Origin: Dendrolimus kikuchii
Lineage: Eukaryota > Arthropoda > Insecta > Lepidoptera > Lasiocampidae
Direction of reading: 5' to 3'
DNA: 64,000 bases
Assembly (NCBI GenBank): GCA_019925095.2
Contig: CM034391.1
Span: 2,321,051 to 2,385,050 of the forward strand
Shown: positions 21,271 through 30,076 of the stretch, in pieces
Position numbering within the stretch: the stretch's first letter is position 1
Layout of the letters: each line of letters opens with the position of its first letter
The notes under the pieces: model-generated
Told to the model about the DNA's origin: nothing
Databases searched by the model: none
What the model saw: only the letters and a program-made list of their open reading frames with translations
Translations under genes and position numbers: made by a program

Positions 21271-21457
21271 AAGAAACGAGACATGTTAAAATAAGACCAC
21301 AGATAAAATAAGTCATCGATTACCACGTATATGTGAATGAATTTCGACAATTGATAATAACAAAACACTTATACCAGACGATTAATTCATTCACAATAAC
21401 TAAACGCACTGTAATTATAAAAGATATCAACATATCTTAAAATTGATATATCAGAAA

Positions 21458-21461
<4 letters not shown>

Positions 21462-21493
<32 letters not shown>
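21462..21493. repeat. (AT)n microsatellite
   Basis: An uninterrupted TA dinucleotide run directly precedes a LINE C-terminus. Confidence 0.9.
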
Positions 21494-21495
<2 letters not shown>

Positions 21496-21497
21496 CG

Positions 21498-22095
21498 AGT
21501 GAAATGTTAGATCTGCCTTTCACTAAATTTAAAATTAAATTAAAAAGCATCTTGCTAAAAAAGGGATACTACACTATTGAAGAATATTTAAATGACAAAA
21601 ATTCATTTACATAGCACCTAGCTCCAACCTCTTATACTAAATTTTGTATAACGTTTTTATTTTTTATTTTGCCATGCTTGTAAGGAATTTGTGGAGACAT
21701 ATTGCAGCATAACATTTTAGCACGTCATGTCATTATTATAACTATAATATTATTTTTCTTTCCTTTTATTGTCCTGGTCTTATTGAGTATGCATTGTTTG
21801 CTACAACTCCATTAATTCTTCAAAAAGTGATTCTGTAACATACTTCTGTACAATACTTATTAAAAAAAAGAATTTGAGATATAAATAGAATATGAAATAT
21901 AAAGAAAATCAATATTTAGCTAGACGTGTTGCTGGGGAGTTTCTTGCCGCTTCTTCTCCTTTACAGCATCAACACGTTGCGAAGCGGTGTACATAGAATA
22001 TGAAGTAAAAAAAAAATATTTTAACTTACATGTATGACCTTCAAAAAGTGTTCTCCAGTGGAACTTATTTTGAATAAAAACTTGAATTTGAATAT
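21498..22095 (+). mobile_element. Jockey/CR1-like LINE 3' end: C-terminal codons plus 3' UTR
   Basis: SEMLDLPFTKFKIKLKS and then LLKKGYYTIEEYLND precede a TAG at 21,612. This is the usual last segment of Jockey-type reverse transcriptases. The 3' UTR includes GCTGGGGAGTTTCTTGCCGC and ACCTTCAAAAAGTGTTCTCC, and ends AATAAAAACTTGAATTTGAA. The same 3' UTR recurs at 56.6 kb and a coding scrap at 44.1 kb. Confidence 0.6.
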
Positions 22096-22390
22096 ATAAC
22101 ACAAGGTCGTGTTAGTTACACCATTTATAACTCAAGAACGGCTGGATCAATTTTTGTGTTTTTGGAATTGTCTTCTTGTGGAATGGGATAATAAGTATTA
22201 AAATATGATAGTCATTAATAAAAAAATATCAGTCACAACATCAGCCTAGCCATTCATTTGTTATGATCTTTCCCGACCGATTTCCGCAATAGTGACTGCA
22301 TTTAAAATAATTTTCATTTGTCTGATTTAGGTGATTTTTTTTAAACCCAATAATTTTAATATTTTCTTAAGTTCTCGCGACTTGTATACA
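22096..22390. other. Helitron-like scrap and unassigned AT-rich DNA
   Basis: GTGTTAGTTACACCATTTATAACTCAAGAACGGCTGG (about 22,108-22,145) matches the body of the 14.4-kb Helitron-like element. The remainder is unassigned. Confidence 0.4.
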
Positions 22391-22739
22391 TAATAAAACT
22401 ACGTTTTAACGGTTTTAAGCGCGTTAATTTTATTTGATTTTGGTTTTTCCGACGCTTCGGCCACTTTTCAGTGGCCGTGATCACGGAAGACGAAGATGTC
22501 AAGTGTCAACGAGTATTGTTAAAGTTTTATTTAACCTACCGCCAACATGTTAATTTTAATTATTAAGTTTTAATTTTGTTTATGGTTATTATTTACTCTA
22601 TGGGAGCCTAATCTAATTTACTACCGCTTCGCAACATGTTATGGCTTGAAGAGAAGAAGCTGAAAGTGGCCGAAACGTTGGAAAAACCAAAATCAAATAA
22701 AATTACCGCGCTTAAAACCGTTAAAACGTAGTTTTATTA
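22391..22739. mobile_element. MITE-like element with ~75-bp terminal inverted repeats
   Basis: Both ends read TAATAAAACTACGTTTTAACGG inward and continue through GGTTTTTCC(G/A)ACG(C/T)TTCGGCCACT. Differences are few. The centre (about 200 bp) has no ORF. A diverged copy of one end, with extended flank CGCGACTTGTATACA, lies at 56.1-56.28 kb, so the true unit may reach past these limits. Confidence 0.65.
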
Positions 22740-22822
22740 CCAATAATTTTATTTATGTTTTCATCAATATATTACAAATGAATTTGAATTTATTGTACAT
22801 AATTTACCTATACTAATAATAT

Positions 22823-22940
22823 ATACATACATACATAACTTCAAGCCAGTTCCCTTGCGGGGTAGGCACGAACAACAGAGCGCCATTTAGACTTATTCTT
22901 ACACACCTCACTTGCTTCTTTGACGTTCATATCTCTTGTC
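22823..22940 (-). mobile_element. RTE-A truncated copy with exact 13-bp TSD
   Basis: ATACTAATAATAT occurs at 22810-22822 and 22941-22953, flanking a (CATA)n tail and antisense ARELA coding remnant. Confidence 0.8.
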
Positions 22941-22954
22941 ATACTAATAATATC

Positions 22955-23180
22955 TATATATTTAGGTGAATTATTTTTGTGTGTGTTCAAGTGGGTCACG
23001 AGATGGTTTAGATTCACGATTGGACCCGGTAGGTGGCGCCGCTGAGCGCCTCTTTAACGGTGGGACCTATTTTGATGATTTTTTTTCAAGTAGACTCGAG
23101 AATGGTTTAGATTAACAATTGGTTCTGGTTGATGGCACTGCAATCGGATTCTAGATTTTTATTTTTTTAAGGGCATGACA
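22955..23180 (+). mobile_element. Helitron-like fragment
   Basis: It contains TTTTTGTGTGTGTTCAAGTGG, a GGACCCGGTAGGTGGCGCCG block and a second diverged repeat of the same module. No hairpin end is seen. Confidence 0.4.
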
Positions 23181-23377
23181 ACTGTATCTGTATGTATCTT
23201 ATAAAATCACTATCATCTTTGTAAAACCTGAGCCCGACAATCGAGCTTAATCGCCATTTTATCGTAACCGACATTTGGACAAATATATTTTTGGTTGTAA
23301 ATCGTATTTTAAACTATTATTTTGTTTTAAGGCTTTCAGGTTTAGTCAGATTAGACCCCATTGAATCAAAAACTGAA
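23181..23377. other. Unassigned AT-rich DNA
   Basis: No repeat or coding signal was recognised. Confidence 0.3.
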
Positions 23378-23645
23378 AGAAGTCGTGGTAGCGTAATGGC
23401 TAGTGCGCGTCTCAAAATCAAAGGACGCGGGTTTGAATCGTAGCCGGAATTCAGGCAGCTCTTATAGATTTACCATGAGCTAACAACGGTGAGGGAAAAC
23501 ATCGTGATGAAACCTGCACATCGAGATAACTGATGTGTCAAATCTGCCAAGCCGCGTTCGACAAGCGTGGCGGGTATACTATCCTTTCCCCTATGATGAG
23601 AGGCCCGCACCCAGCAGTGGGACATTTATGGGCTGCTGTTATACG
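23378..23645 (+). mobile_element. SINE-4, tRNA-derived SINE
   Basis: The head GTCGTGGTAGCGTAATGG and the B-box-like GCGGGTTTGAATCGTAGCC resemble a tRNA. The body has GAGGGAAAACATCGTGATGAA and CCCAGCAGTGGGACA, features I associate with a widespread lepidopteran SINE. It is not a functional tRNA gene because no acceptor stem closes. Confidence 0.7.
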
Positions 23646-24057
23646 GGCTCGCAATGTATAATGAAAGTGTATCTGTCTTAAACCAATTTTCTTTGAAAGT
23701 ATTTTTAAAGTTTTAATCAGATTTTAAGCGAATTTTCGTTTAGTCATAAAACTTGATAATAATCCAAGGGTTCCCTCTTGAGCGTGTAAATTGAGGGCGT
23801 AGAAAATTATGAACAATAGTCTAGTATGAATAATAATCAAAAATACTAGAATAGACATAAATTGTAGATAAAATTCTAGGTTTAGAAGTTTGAATCTATT
23901 TTTAAGGTTCAGTGCAATAAATTAATTGTAATTAGTGTTATCTATAGATTATGAAGGTCGATATAGCATAGTAAGAAGCATGTAAAGAACTACTATTAAA
24001 TAATGTAGAATACCTAATGTTTTTTATTATTATTATGTACCTACTTCGTTCTACTAA

Positions 24058-24270
24058 GCCTTGGTAGTAGTTAGCGCCACGCGGTCCAAACACAAAGCGC
24101 GCGGGTTCAAATTCTGGCTCGAAATCATGTAACAGTTATGGCGCGTTCCTATATCTTACAGACACATTCATGCCAAATTGTAACCCTATGAACAACGCCC
24201 AGGAGTGATATACTCAAGCCAAAACATTGAGTAAAAAGCGAAATTAAAATTTTATGTTATGTATTTTTAG
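24058..24270 (+). mobile_element. tRNA-like SINE fragment
   Basis: AGTAGTTAGCGCCACGCGG and GCGCGGGTTCAAATTCTGG give A/B-box-like spacing. The body differs from SINE-4. Confidence 0.4.
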
Positions 24271-24282
24271 AAGCACTAGTGG

Positions 24283-24612
24283 TCGCCCGTGGTCGAAATT
24301 CGACCATAATAATTAATGTCAAAGACATGTCATTATGTCTTCTATAATCACAGATTTCGCCAAGGCTACATTGTCAATTTCACTTGAACAATAAATAAAA
24401 GAGTATATATGCGTGTGTGTCAAATACATGGTAGTGTGTGTAATGTTTTTTTTTATTGATTTAATATATTTTTATGCATAATTAAAAAAAAAAATTAGGC
24501 CTTCGTCGCTTCTTTTCTATGTAAACTATAAGTGTGCGAAATTTCGTACTTCTCCGTCCGCGCAATTTTCGTAAAAAGGGGTATAAAGTTTTTGCTTCAC
24601 GTATATATAGAT
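24283..24612 (-). mobile_element. Helitron-like element, inverted partner of 28.96 kb
   Basis: In plus view it begins ACTAGTGGTCGCCCGTGG and ends GCTTCACGTATATATAGA. Reversed, this is 5' TC...CTAGT. A closely similar copy in opposite orientation is at 28,963-29,277, so the two form a widely spaced inverted pair. Confidence 0.55.
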
Positions 24613-24734
24613 TATCAAATGAGCAAAACATTTAATATCGTGTCATATTATGTCATAATTGAACTGATGGTATGGTAAGTGAATGAAAATTAAGGTGTAG
24701 GGACCGGCCATTATGCAATTTTCCGACCTAATAT

Positions 24735-24860
24735 GCATATTGTTATAATTGTCATGCGCTAACGGTGAAGAAAAACATCGCGATGAAACCTGAACATCGA
24801 GATAAACGATGTTTTAAACCGACAAATCCGCCTTCGACAAGTGTATAGTATAGGTCTAAT
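24735..24860 (+). mobile_element. SINE-4 body fragment
   Basis: GGTGAAGAAAAACATCGCGATG and ACATCGAGATAAACGATG match the body of the 23.4-kb SINE-4. The tRNA head is absent. Confidence 0.55.
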
Positions 24861-24867
24861 ATACTCT

Positions 24868-25055
24868 GTTTTTTTTTATAATAATCGGCAGACAAACACA
24901 TATATTTTATATCTTCTGGGGCGAATCCCAGACACCCAGATCATAGTAAATAACGGAGAAAGTTCGTTTCCGAAATTTACCATGCCAGGAATCGAACCCG
25001 GAGCGTCTGCGTTTCAGTGAGGTAGGCCGGCAAAGGCTTAGCCCGCTCAAAAAGA
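24868..25055 (-). mobile_element. SINE-3, tRNA-derived, internally shortened
   Basis: T-run and CGGCAGAC tail at left. GAATCGAACCCGGAGCG (B-box complement) and GCTTAGCCCGCTCAA at right. Confidence 0.7.
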
Positions 25056-25797
25056 GAAATAAGCGTGATGTATGTAAAAGAGCTATATGTATCCAAATAC
25101 ATTATACGCACACATCTATATATATGTAGCAAAGCTTGACGGTCACGCGAGTTCAGCGTTTTTTGCTCCTTCCAAATTGCCCAAGGTGCCTAAATAGGTT
25201 TCACTTCAAATATTTCAAACAGGAGGGCGTTAGCAACTGAGCTCCAAACGCTTTCTAAATAAAGAAAAGATCCATTAACAATTAGAAAACAATCAAAACG
25301 GGTCATGATTGAATATGCCGTTGTCGTTTGTGCCATTTGCCGCGAGCAAATCATGCAAATGTTTTGGCGCCATTAGAATCAGCGTTGCCAACCGCTACCA
25401 ATTTGCATCTATTATCGAGTTGTTAACGTATCTGTGTACCATTCAGCCGCTACAGCGCTTTACTAATAGTACAATCCACGTCCGCTTTATAAGTACACTC
25501 TGTCTCACGGAAGAAGTCCCGCAGACGGGGCTGTAAAGTCGTGCAATGGAATGTTGGGAAGATGAAATAATTTTAGGAATATTCCGATTTAATAGTATTA
25601 GTAAATAGAATAATAATATAATGTAACATTTACTTGATAAATGTAACATAAAAACTTGCTTAGGCTCATCTCTTATGATTAGTTATATTTTTTACCGCGG
25701 GGACATTTTTCATGAGATGCATTCTAATCGCTTCTCTAGTAAATTAACTAAAGATGGCGGCGCAGTACGTCATTTGATTGAACCGCGAATATGTTAT
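25056..25797. other. 0.74-kb stretch without a recognised gene or repeat
   Basis: Between 25.29 and 25.65 kb the base composition is more even and several ORFs of 60-75 residues cross it, but none shows a domain. It could be unique intergenic DNA. Confidence 0.35.
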
Positions 25798-26030
25798 CTT
25801 TGGCGGGAATTGAAAGGGGACGTTGTGCTGTGCAGTTTTATTTTCTAAAAATGTGTAAAATTACTCTAAAATGAACAATAGTTGTAGGATATTGATAGTT
25901 TTTGAGTAGTAATTATGTGTTTTTGCGAGAAATGTGAACTATATAGCCAAATGTGGCCTTTCGAGTTTTCACAAGAACTCCCTGAATAGCGTTAGTTGTA
26001 GCCTACAATACAACTGCGCTACTATACGAA
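25798..26030 (+). mobile_element. SINE-2, short subtype, 3'-truncated
   Basis: It begins TTGGCGGGAATTGAAAGG and stops after GTAGCCTACAATACAACTGCGC. The GGCCTAGT...AAGCC end is missing. Confidence 0.65.
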
Positions 26031-26187
26031 GACTTATACATCAGAATTGGCTTTAAGGACGTTTATATGATCTAAGCTGTATGGACAATAGTAAAATGAG
26101 TGAAAAGTCTTATTCATGTTGAGTAAGAGTAAATTTGTAGGCTTCTTTAAGAACCTTAAAGAAGCTTACAAACTTACTCTCTTGTCA

Positions 26188-26748
26188 TGTCTCGATCATT
26201 CATAAAACTTTTTATATCTATTTATATAGAGAATTAGTTTAATAGAATGACTAAACAGATATACAATGCAAAAGTGGATGGATGCAGAAGTCGTGGAAGG
26301 CCACGACACACCTTCCATGATCAAATTGATCGTGTACTAGCAGAAGGTGATGTCAGGAGCCTTAAGAACAGACGAGCTTGCATGACAAGAGTTATGAATG
26401 TCAAAGAGGCAAGTGAGGTGTGTAAGAATAAGCCTAAATGGCACTCTGTTGTTCGTGCCTACCCCACAAGGGAACTGGCGTGAAGTTATGTATGTATGTA
26501 TTAGTTTTGCTATACAGCGTGGCAATGTAGCCAGCCTTCTATGGTACGCTTCCCGCTGGCAGTGATCTGGCAGATAATTAAGTTTAGACTTATGTATTAA
26601 TACTTGTCTCGATCATTCATAAAACTTTTTATATCTATTTATTTAGAGAATTAGTTTTGCTACACAGCGTAGCAATGCAGCCAGCCTTCTGGGTACGCTT
26701 CCCGCTGGCAGATAATTAAGTTTAGACTTATGTATTAATACTTGCCGG
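26188..26748 (+). repeat. ~150-bp tandem duplication, first copy split by RTE-A
   Basis: TGTCTCGATCATTCATAAAACTTTTTAT begins at 26,188 and again at 26,605. Both copies run to AAGTTTAGACTTATGTATTAATACTTG. Copy 1 carries the RTE-A element at 26.24-26.50 kb. Copy 2 keeps the empty site GAATTAGTTTTGCT. Confidence 0.8.
26237..26499 (+). mobile_element. RTE-A truncated copy, insertion confirmed by an adjacent empty site
   Basis: TTAGTTT lies on both sides. The neighbouring duplicate lacks the insertion. It encodes MTKQIYNAKVDGCRSRG to the TRELA stop and (TATG)n. Confidence 0.8.
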
Positions 26749-26796
26749 CGGCTTTGTCTATATTGATTGACGAACAAATATCCATCTATCTTTATA

Positions 26797-26995
26797 TATA
26801 TATAATTCTTCTGTACGTGTGTTGACAGTGAACTCCTCCTAAACGGCTGGACCGATTTGAATGGATTTTTTTGTGTGTGTTCAAGTAGATTCGAGGATGG
26901 TTTAGATTCACAATTGGACCCGGTAGGTGGCGCTGCAATCGGGTTCTAAATATTATTTCTTCAATGCAGAACAAAGTCTGCCGGGACAGCTAGTA
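26797..26995 (+). mobile_element. Helitron-like element, short complete copy
   Basis: It starts TATATATATATAATTCTTCTG and ends AGTCTGCCGGGACAGCTAG, then T, with the GCAGAACAAAGTCTGC hairpin-like arm about 10 bp before CTAG. At about 200 bp it is the most compact copy. Confidence 0.55.
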
Positions 26996-27210
26996 ATAAT
27001 ATAAAATTTTAAAAATTCCGTGTCTGTACATTGAAGTTATGAATGATGAAGAACGTGATGCATTTTTTTAGATGTATTGTCGGTTTGTTCGTTTGCCTGT
27101 TTATTGGGGATGCACATAAAAACTATTGTGCCGTTTTCAATGCGTTTTCGCTAATTGATGGCAAGTACTAGGACTTACAATCTGCGGTACTTTTTATTTA
27201 TTTATTTTTT

Positions 27211-27432
27211 GCCAGGTGGTAGAGTATTTGCCCGACTGGATGGCTACCACCCCTGGTCTAGAGTATGCCGCCATAACAACCTTGAGTCGTGTTCCGGCAT
27301 TAGTGACCAGGTTCCAGTCTCCCTTAAGAGAGTAGGAATGCATTTGTAGCACCTTTGGTGTTGCAAATGTCCATAGGCGATGGCAACCGCTTTCCATCAA
27401 GTGGGACGTCTGTCTGTCTGCTGAAACTACTA
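27211..27432 (+). mobile_element. SINE-1, 5'-truncated
   Basis: It begins GCCAGGTGGTAGAGTATTTGCC and ends CTGTCTGCTGAAACTAC. The head is missing and the tail is degraded. Confidence 0.7.
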
Positions 27433-27494
27433 AAAATTCCTTTGCTAGCTGAAAATACCCTTTGATCTTAAATACTGGCTAACTATAATCTAAG

Positions 27495-27985
27495 ATTTTA
27501 TTTATTGTTGAAGCACAGCAGACAGGGTGACGGCCCAACTGTGATGGAAAGTGGTTACGGTCGCCTATAGACATCAGCAACACCAGATGTGCTGACATTG
27601 TACTGCCGGTCTTGAAGGAGAAACTGAAACCTGGCCACTGGCCGGGAACACAACTCAAAGTTGTTTTTTTTTATGTTTAAGGCTTGGCAACTAGGCCTTT
27701 AAGCCAGGCGCAGTTGTATTGTAGGCTACAATCCACGCCATTCAACGGAGTTCTTGTGAAAACTCGAAAGGCCACATTTGACTATACAGTTCACATTTCT
27801 CACAAAAACACATAATTACTACTCAAAAACTATCAATATCCTACAACTATTGTTCATTTTAGAGAGATTTTACACATTTTTAGAAAATAAAACTGCACAG
27901 CACAACGTCCCCTTTCAGTTCCCGCCAAAAACTCCAACTCAAAGTTGTTATGGCGGCCTATTCTAGACCAGGGGTAGTTACGTTA
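27495..27985 (-). mobile_element. Old, diverged SINE-1 relative, split by SINE-2
   Basis: GAAGCACAGCAGACAGGGTGACGG to CACAACTCAAAGTTGTT, then after the SINE-2 insertion TTATGGCGGCCTATTCTAGACCAG. It is closer to the LINE tail (GACGGCCCA) than typical SINE-1 and probably older. Confidence 0.6.
27666..27935 (-). mobile_element. SINE-2, short subtype, exact 14-bp TSD
   Basis: AACTCAAAGTTGTT at 27652-27665 and 27936-27949. The A-tail side (plus-strand T-run) is at the left and GGAGTTTTTGGCGGG at the right. This defines the true 5' end of SINE-2. Confidence 0.85.
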
Positions 27986-28369
27986 CCCGTCAAACATAGA
28001 CGAAGTCGCGGGCATATTCTAGTATAGGTATAACTTTGGATAAGTGACAAACAAACATCCCATTTAAATAATAACGATGCGGATTTGAGCTGTGGAGTTT
28101 ATTAAAGGGCTCATGCCGCGAGGTAATTGGACTGTTTTGATCTCAAGCGCGCTGCGGAGGGGGGAGGTGGGGGTTAATTGAAGTATTTTCCCAGCGTTTG
28201 GAGAGTAGGCAACTTATAGGGCTGTATCGGCCCGTCCTTAAATAGAGTTTTATTCTATTTTTAAATTTATAGAAATAAATTCCGTGTTGTAAATTTGTTT
28301 GAACACTCGTTGTAGTACTTTAAGTAATAATATTTAAAAAAATAAACTTTTTTTAGTAGTTAATTAACG
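27986..28369. other. Unassigned, partly GC-rich
   Basis: It contains GGAGGGGGGAGGTGGGGG and AT-rich DNA. No repeat relationship was found in the window. Confidence 0.3.
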
Positions 28370-28960
28370 AACGAACGAATGCAAGGATAATGGTCGATGA
28401 TGTTATGCTGGAGCAAGTGAATGAGTTTGTATATCTTGTATGTACTTTTATCAGGGATGGAAAGAAGAGTGATTTTGGGGAATAGTGAGAATGGAGCGTG
28501 CTGGTACCTACGCTCACGTATGGAAGCGAGAGTTGGGTATGGAAGTGAGAGCATGAAAGTAGAGTAAACGCGGTCGAGATGCGAGCACTGCGCAAAATTT
28601 GCGGAGTGACGTTCGCGGACCGCGTTCGTAATACCGAAGTAAGAAAGAGAGTTGGTCTAAAAGAGAGTGTCGGGGTGAAGGTAAGGAAAGGAATGCTCCG
28701 GTGGTTCGGGCATGTGGAAAGAATGCATGATGAAAGAATGACTAAACAGATATACAATGCAAAAGTGGATGGATGCAGAAGTCGTAGAAGGCCACGACAC
28801 ACCTTCCATGATCAAATTGATCGTATTCTAGCAGAAGGTGATGTCAGGAGCCTTAAAAACAGACGACCGTGCATGACAAGAGCTATGTATGTCAAAGAAG
28901 CAAGTGAGGTGTGTAAGAATAAGCCTGAATGCCGCTCTGTTGTATGTTATGTATGTATGT
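28370..28960 (+). mobile_element. RTE-A copy reaching further into the RT thumb region
   Basis: It starts with EQVNEFVYL-type coding (post-palm), has an internal loss and frameshift near 28,480, then MRALRKICGVTFADRVRNT through RSRRRPRHTF. It ends in CRSVV, and (TATG)n follows. It is non-functional. Confidence 0.7.
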
Positions 28961-28962
28961 AT

Positions 28963-29277
28963 ATATATTAATACGTGAAGCAAAAACTTTGTACCCCTTT
29001 TTACGAAAATTGCACGGGCGGAGGAGTATGAAATTTCGCACACTTATAGTTTATATAGAGAAGAAGTACAGAATGATAATATTTAAAAAAAAATATGTAT
29101 AAAAAATACATTAAATGAATAAAAAAACATTACACACATCATGTATTTGACACACACACGCATATATACTCTTTTGTTTATTATTGCCTTGGCGAAATCT
29201 GTGTGATTATAGAAGTATATATAGTCTTTGAGTACAAATTGTTATGGTCGAATTTCGACCACGGGCGACCACTAGTT
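28963..29277 (+). mobile_element. Helitron-like element, inverted partner of 24.28 kb
   Basis: ACGTGAAGCAAAAACTTTGTACC begins it and ACCACGGGCGACCACTAGT ends it, giving a CTAGT terminus. Confidence 0.55.
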
Positions 29278-29587
29278 ATAATTAATATGTATGCCTTGCG
29301 TGCTTTGCTTGCGTGGGGCCAGGGGAAGGCCAACACGTAGAGGCCCCTTGACAAATTTAATCTAAATGCGGCGTGACACTGACCGGCGATTATCCCTGTC
29401 TACACCATATAATAATGCACCTAAGGATAAGCCCCGGCCTGTGTAGGACTATTGTGCGAAATGAGAATAGAAACAAGCTTAAAAATAAAGTGGAATTTTA
29501 TGCTTTGTCTTATTTCTATCAGTAGGTATATCTATATTCGACTGTGTTACACAGATACAAAACCGAAATAAAATACAATCAATTTTA
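29278..29587. other. Unassigned
   Basis: A GC-richer patch near 29.3-29.43 kb is followed by AT-rich DNA. No ORF is supported. Confidence 0.3.
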
Positions 29588-29732
29588 CTTTTTTTTTTGC
29601 AGGAGATCAGCAGACATCCAGACGGCTCACTTGATGGAAAGCGGTTAACATCGCCTATGGACATTTGCAACACCAAAGGTGATACAAATGCGCTGCTGCT
29701 CTGTTAAGGGAGACTGGAACCTGGTCACTAAG
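29588..29732 (-). mobile_element. SINE-1 3' part, truncated exactly at element A
   Basis: The T-run and GCAGGAGATCAGCAGACATCC run to GAACCTGGTCACTAA, where SINE-1 stops and the R1-like element's 3' terminus (GATAACGCAGGGGG) begins without a poly(T). The rest of this SINE is not found on the far side of the array. Confidence 0.75.
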
Positions 29733-30076
29733 ATAACGCAGGGGGAATGTCTTTTCTTGCGACACTCCCTCGGGCCCTGGGGGAGGGTGACCGAGGGGAG
29801 TGTGGGACTCCCAGCGGAATGGATCTCCACGCATAACTACCGCCGAGGGCGGTAGTAGTCGCGAGATCCCGTCCGCCGGACTACCCACTAAACCTAACCT
29901 GCGCCTCTTTCCCACGCTTTTACGGGGCGCCACGAGAACTAGAGCGGTGCTACTACATTCGTGACGCCCCTACGTCTGGCAATCTTCAGGACACCCCGAA
30001 GGCAAGGTGCCCTGCTTCATCAACAGGGGGGGAAGTCCGCGGGTACCCCCGGTCCCCGCGGCCCCCTGTGACGGCA

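Noticed and set aside
23378..23450. tRNA gene
   Set aside because: The A- and B-box-like sequences belong to a SINE-4 head. No acceptor stem closes, and a SINE body follows.
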